Positions 61,048 to 64,000 of a stretch of 64,000 nucleotides of DNA are shown in pieces (the stretch's first letter is position 1; every line of letters starts with the position of its first letter). Both the position numbers and the translations under genes were made by a program. Source of the stretch: JBFMAI01 sp040755725 (GTDB lineage Bacteria > Planctomycetota > Phycisphaerae > UBA1845 > Fen-1342); the NCBI GenBank assembly GCA_040755725.1, contig JBFMAI010000009.1, forward strand, positions 1 through 64,000. The letters run 5' to 3'. The notes below the pieces were generated by a model that was given only the letters and a program-made list of their open reading frames with translations, was not told the DNA's origin and made no database searches.

Positions 61048-62520
61048 TCACTTGAGCCCGTGGCGGGCGCGCAGCCAGGTGGCGATTTCGTCCAGCGCCG
61101 CCGGGGCCATTGTTTGCTCGATCGTGGCGTATTCCTGCACCAGTCCGGTGCGGGCCTCCTGGAACAAGTGGTTCAGACCCGGTAGCTCCTTCACCGCGAC
61201 CTGCGGATTGCCGGCCTTCTTCAGCGCGGCTTCGATCTCGGGCAGGTTCTCCTTCGGGTCCACTTGCAGGTCCAACGAGCCGGCCAGGGCCAGCACCGGG
61301 CACCGCACCTTGGCCAGGGTCTCGCGGGGGTCGTGGCGCAGGAACCAGCGCATCAGGGGGCTGCGGAACTGCCGCAGGCCGAGGGCGATCCCCGCCTCAA
61401 GCTGCTCGTCGGTCGGCGGGCTGCCGCCGGAGCCGAGCGCAAGCTGAAGCCGGACGAGTTCGCGGATGCCGGCACGCAGACTCTCCTCATCGGCGTCGGC
61501 CAGCACGCGCTCGTGAGCGGCACGATGGGCCTCCAAGTGCCGGCGGATTTCGTCCTCGGCCACGCCGGACGCCCGCAGCAGGGCCGCATTCTGAGCCAGC
61601 AGTATCTCGCTGCCGGTCCGGCCGGGTGCCGCGAGCAGCACGACGCAGGCCACGTCCTTCGAGCGCGACGCCACCAGTGGGGCGATCAGCCCGCCCTCGC
61701 TGTGCCCGATCAGACCGAGGCGCGCGGGATCAACCTCCGGCTGCCGCTTAAGGAAGAGGACGCCGGCGAGCACGTCATTCGCCAGGTCTTTCGCGGTCGC
61801 CGTCTCCAAGCTGCCGGTGGAGCCACCGACACCGCGATCGTCCACGCGCAGGACGGCGATTCCCCGTCGGGAGAGGTGGTCGGCAATGACCAGGAACGGT
61901 TTGTGGCCGAAGATGGTCTCGTCGCGGTCCTGGGCCCCCGAGCCCGTGACCAACAGAACGGCGGGGTGCGGACCCGCCCCTTCCGGGATGGTCAGCTCGC
62001 CGGCGAGCTGCGTCTTGTCCACCGGGTTCTCGTACTCGACCTGCCGAACCGTGTAGGGAAACGGCGGCTTGGGCGCTTGCGGTCGCGGCGGCCCCACAGC
62101 CTGGGCCTCCGCTGCGGTGGCCCGCCGCATCCGTACCGGAAACGTCAGTCCGTGCTGCCGGAAATCGCCCGTGGCACTCGCACCGTCGGCGGAGCGCTTG
62201 AGCTCAAACTCCGCCTTGGCGGTCGGCGGGGCGGCCCCGACCGGCGGCAAGGTGAACCGCACGGTGTCCGCCGTGAACGTGATGTCGGTCAAGGCCAGCC
62301 CGCGGGCCCCCTGGGCCGGGATGTCGATCGTCGCGCGGTAGTCGCTGCCGCCGATGGGGCTCCACTTCACGACGAAATCCAGCGGTTGTCCGGGGACCTC
62401 GATCGTCCCCGTCCACCATTCGATGTCGGCGGCCCGGGCGGCGGCGCCCACGCAGAGCAAGACGGCTAAGCTCGCCGCCGGCCATCTGATCCGAATCTGT
62501 TGGGTCGGCCGTGTTTCCAT
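61048..62520 (-). CDS. Exported alpha/beta hydrolase with N-terminal beta domain
   Basis: A 490-aa protein with a signal peptide (WPAASLAVLLCVGAAARA). Residues 30-135 form a beta-rich domain (TIEVPGQPLDFVVKWSPIGG, DFRQHGLTFPVRMRRA). The alpha/beta hydrolase part has the nucleophile elbow LGLIGHSEGGLIAPL, the acid in ALAGSLDLQVDPKENL and the His in ELPGLNHLFQEA. The oxyanion strand VLLVTGSGAQDRDE is conserved in this serine aminopeptidase/esterase branch. AGGAGG lies 6 nt from the ATG. Substrate unknown (esters or short peptides). Confidence 0.85.
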   Translation of the reverse strand: METRPTQQIRIRWPAASLAVLLCVGAAARAADIEWWTGTIEVPGQPLDFVVKWSPIGGSDYRATIDIPAQGARGLALTDITFTADTVRFTLPPVGAAPPTAKAEFELKRSADGASATGDFRQHGLTFPVRMRRATAAEAQAVGPPRPQAPKPPFPYTVRQVEYENPVDKTQLAGELTIPEGAGPHPAVLLVTGSGAQDRDETIFGHKPFLVIADHLSRRGIAVLRVDDRGVGGSTGSLETATAKDLANDVLAGVLFLKRQPEVDPARLGLIGHSEGGLIAPLVASRSKDVACVVLLAAPGRTGSEILLAQNAALLRASGVAEDEIRRHLEAHRAAHERVLADADEESLRAGIRELVRLQLALGSGGSPPTDEQLEAGIALGLRQFRSPLMRWFLRHDPRETLAKVRCPVLALAGSLDLQVDPKENLPEIEAALKKAGNPQVAVKELPGLNHLFQEARTGLVQEYATIEQTMAPAALDEIATWLRARHGLK

Positions 62521-62838
62521 GCGATGAACCTCCTGGCGATGTTCGCCGCGCGCCGGCTCTGGGTATCGGGTCGCGGCACTTCGTCAGTCGCTGGTACCAA
62601 ACCCGATGGTAACGCCGGCTCCACGGCCGTGACGCCGGCGCCCACGAGAATCGACGATTCAGTCCCCCCGCCTGGGCGTCCCACCTGCCGCCGCACGCTG
62701 GACACGTGTGCCGCCCCCGTTTTCGCCGCGTTGCGACCGCCGACGCGGCCCGGTAGACTGAGGCTGTCTGGTGGACACGAATCGGCGGCCGGGTGGGCCC
62801 GGGTCGCCGTGGTGATATTGCCGGGAGGCGCGGTCGAC
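62521..62838. other. Divergent spacer with the promoter of the single-TM gene
   Basis: Contains the promoter at 62731-62759 and GGAGG (about 62824-62828) for the gene at 62839. The left part, upstream of the hydrolase, shows only its ribosome binding site. Confidence 0.5.
62731..62759 (+). promoter_or_regulatory. Promoter of the single-TM protein gene
   Basis: TTGCGA (62731-62736), 17-nt spacer, TAGACT (62754-62759). The leader is about 73 nt to the ATG at 62839. Confidence 0.55.
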
Positions 62839-63672
62839 ATGGAGTCGGGACGAAGCTCGGGGTGTGTATATCGTCTCGTGGTCGAACTGCCGGGGCAGGC
62901 CGTTGTCTACGACGCGGCACCGTTTCGGAGTCGCAAGCACGCCACCGGGCATGTGGCGGCCGCTGTCCGGCGTTATGCCCTTCAGGGGGATGTTGCGACC
63001 GTCACTCTGGAGCAGGCGGAACTCCGGGACCGCTCCCGATCATCGGGGGCTTCCCCGGGCAACGGCAACGGGCACTGGACCACGTTGGAACGCTGGGACG
63101 GAGTCGTCGTTCGGCGCATTCTCGACCAGTCGGCAACAGCGACCGACCGCGGCAAGCGCGAAACAAGAGCGGTTACGCCCGGCATCCCACAAAATGAGGC
63201 GGTCCAGCGACGAGAGCCGGCGCCCACGACGAGCCGTCCTTCGGCCACAAGTGCGGCAGCCGGAACCACCGCCGCCGTTCAACATGCGGCCGAGCCGCCC
63301 ACGCGCGCGGTCGACGAAGCCCGGACGGAGCCGGATCGTTCGCGCTTGCCTCCGGCGGGGCCGCGCGGCCGACAGGTCACCCGCAAGGGACACCGTTGGC
63401 ACACGGCGGTGATGCTGGTGCTGGCAGGGCTGGTGTGGGTCGCGCTGGCGGTGCTTCTGGCCGGCGGCCACTTGATAAGCCTGTTCACGGACGTCGGGCC
63501 GGCGCGCCCGCAAACCGTCATCGACCTGCCTTTCGACGCGCCCGCCGCCACCAGGCCGTCTCCAGGTGTCACCCCGCCCGACGGTTCCGGGGCCGGCGCT
63601 GCGGACAGACCGGCCGGCCCGGCCCCGACGGCAAATGATGGCCCGTCGCTGATCCTCTTTCGCCACCGTTGA
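62839..63672 (+). CDS. Single-pass membrane protein of unknown function
   Basis: A 277-aa protein with a cytoplasmic-type N-terminal domain (YRLVVELPGQAVVYDAAPFR, AAVRRYALQGDVATVTLEQA), a Pro/Ala/Arg-rich disordered middle (about 105-190), one transmembrane helix (AVMLVLAGLVWVALAVLLAG) and a short Pro-rich exterior tail. GGAGG precedes the ATG by 10 nt. No family recognised. Confidence 0.6.
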   Translation: MESGRSSGCVYRLVVELPGQAVVYDAAPFRSRKHATGHVAAAVRRYALQGDVATVTLEQAELRDRSRSSGASPGNGNGHWTTLERWDGVVVRRILDQSATATDRGKRETRAVTPGIPQNEAVQRREPAPTTSRPSATSAAAGTTAAVQHAAEPPTRAVDEARTEPDRSRLPPAGPRGRQVTRKGHRWHTAVMLVLAGLVWVALAVLLAGGHLISLFTDVGPARPQTVIDLPFDAPAATRPSPGVTPPDGSGAGAADRPAGPAPTANDGPSLILFRHR

Positions 63673-63705
63673 ACGCGGCGCGCCAGTGCCGACCTGCTGA
63701 ATGGG

Positions 63706-63841
63706 CATTCGCAATCGTGGGCCCCGAGACGGCGATCCCGGCGCGCCGGGACCGCCGAGCTGCGGCTCGCCGGGAGGCTTGCCCCTCCGTCCGGGTTCGC
63801 CCTCCTGTCAGGTGTCCCAGGGCCCGGAACACCCGCATGAA
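63706..63841 (-). repeat. Family C element, reversed copy
   Basis: The minus strand reads CCCGGCGAGCCGCAGCTCGGC, then CCCGGCGCGCCGGGATCGCC, ending near GATTGCGAATG; it aligns with 4215-4304 along its length, with matching outer sequence (CATGCGG...). Long enough to define both ends of the family. Confidence 0.7.
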
Positions 63842-63900
63842 AGGCGGCCGGATGCAGTATCATGCTCGCCGGACGGGTGGGCATGGCGGGAGGCGCAGGC

Positions 63901-64000
63901 GTGTGTTTCGAGTGGCTTGATCTGGCGAAGTTGCTGGCGGCGGTGGCGGCCGGGGCCGTCATCGGCCTGGAGCGCGAGCTGGCGGACAAGCCGGCGGGGC
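63901..64000 (+). CDS. MgtC/SapB-family protein, 5' end
   Basis: The frame from GTG at 63901 reads MCFEWLDLAKLLAAVAAGAV then IGLERELADKPAG to the window edge. The GxxIGLEREL...KPAG motif at the first helix is characteristic of MgtC/SapB membrane proteins, which in pathogens aid growth at low Mg2+. GGGAGG (63888-63893) lies 7 nt before the GTG; in-frame ATGs at 63862 and 63883 have no ribosome binding site. Only the first 33 codons are present. Confidence 0.7.
   Translation, partial: MCFEWLDLAKLLAAVAAGAVIGLERELADKPAG

Overview
The window is GC-rich DNA with short operons facing both ways. It most likely comes from the chromosome of a planctomycete-type bacterium, probably class Phycisphaerae. 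That placement is inferred from gene content: exported proteins end in the tandem EF-hand (dockerin-like) cassette GDxNxDGxVxFxDINPFVxLL typical of Planctomycetota, one exported protein ends in a PEP-CTERM signal, and a tricorn protease, a DUF1611 protein and a DUF2304/GT2/GT39 set are present. No rRNA, tRNA, CRISPR array, phage gene or transposase gene was recognised.

Layout. 1-14.1 kb is housekeeping: hisS, hutH, hisA with an OmpA-like lipoprotein, a PQQ-propeller protein, purH, yacG, a primary-type sigma factor, divergent maf/nfo, a LOG-family protein and a DUF167 protein. 14.2-25.4 kb holds an exported ankyrin protein with a coupled lipoprotein, mscL, a FecR-like protein, dapF, a GT2-DUF2304-GT39 operon, a VOC protein and galK. 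25.5-32 kb holds an RCC1/dockerin remnant, pckA, aspC, a sialidase-like dockerin protein and a PEP-CTERM protein. 32.3-40.5 kb holds tricorn protease, a HEPN-like protein, a 34-aa membrane peptide, pgsA-pgpA, a DUF1611 protein and a Cys/Met PLP enzyme. 40.6-44.6 kb is a metal module: nikR, then a ZnuABC-like operon whose promoter carries a NikR-type palindrome, and a divergent methyltransferase. 44.5-54.5 kb holds dinG, thiS-thiG-membrane protein, a small CxxxC protein coupled to a MobB-like/FdhD fusion, pilB, pilT, trxB and a GNAT protein. 54.8-64 kb holds a VIT/vWA protein, a TrpC-like protein lacking most catalytic residues, a CPBP protease, guaB, a lipoprotein, an alpha/beta hydrolase, a single-TM protein and the start of mgtC.

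Regulation. About twenty candidate promoters fit a loose TTGnnn-N16/18-TAnnnT pattern. In five cases (hutH, yacG, nfo, the ZnuA-like gene, guaB) the -10 box lies 6-7 nt before the start codon, which predicts leaderless mRNAs. The NikR-type palindrome TTATTAC-N13-GTAATAC covers both the -10 box and the start codon of the metal-transport operon, so nickel-dependent repression is the simplest reading.

Repeats. At least four dispersed palindromic families sit between genes: an AAAAGGGGTCGGGAG type, a CCCTCCCC type, a roughly 90-135 bp element with core GCGAGCCGCGGCTCGGC, and a paired-hairpin CCCCGCAC type. A fifth (CACCGGCCAWTGGCCGGTG) occurs upstream of purH and again inside purH, in frame, as a 53-codon insertion. 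One 118-bp MITE-like inverted repeat is also present.
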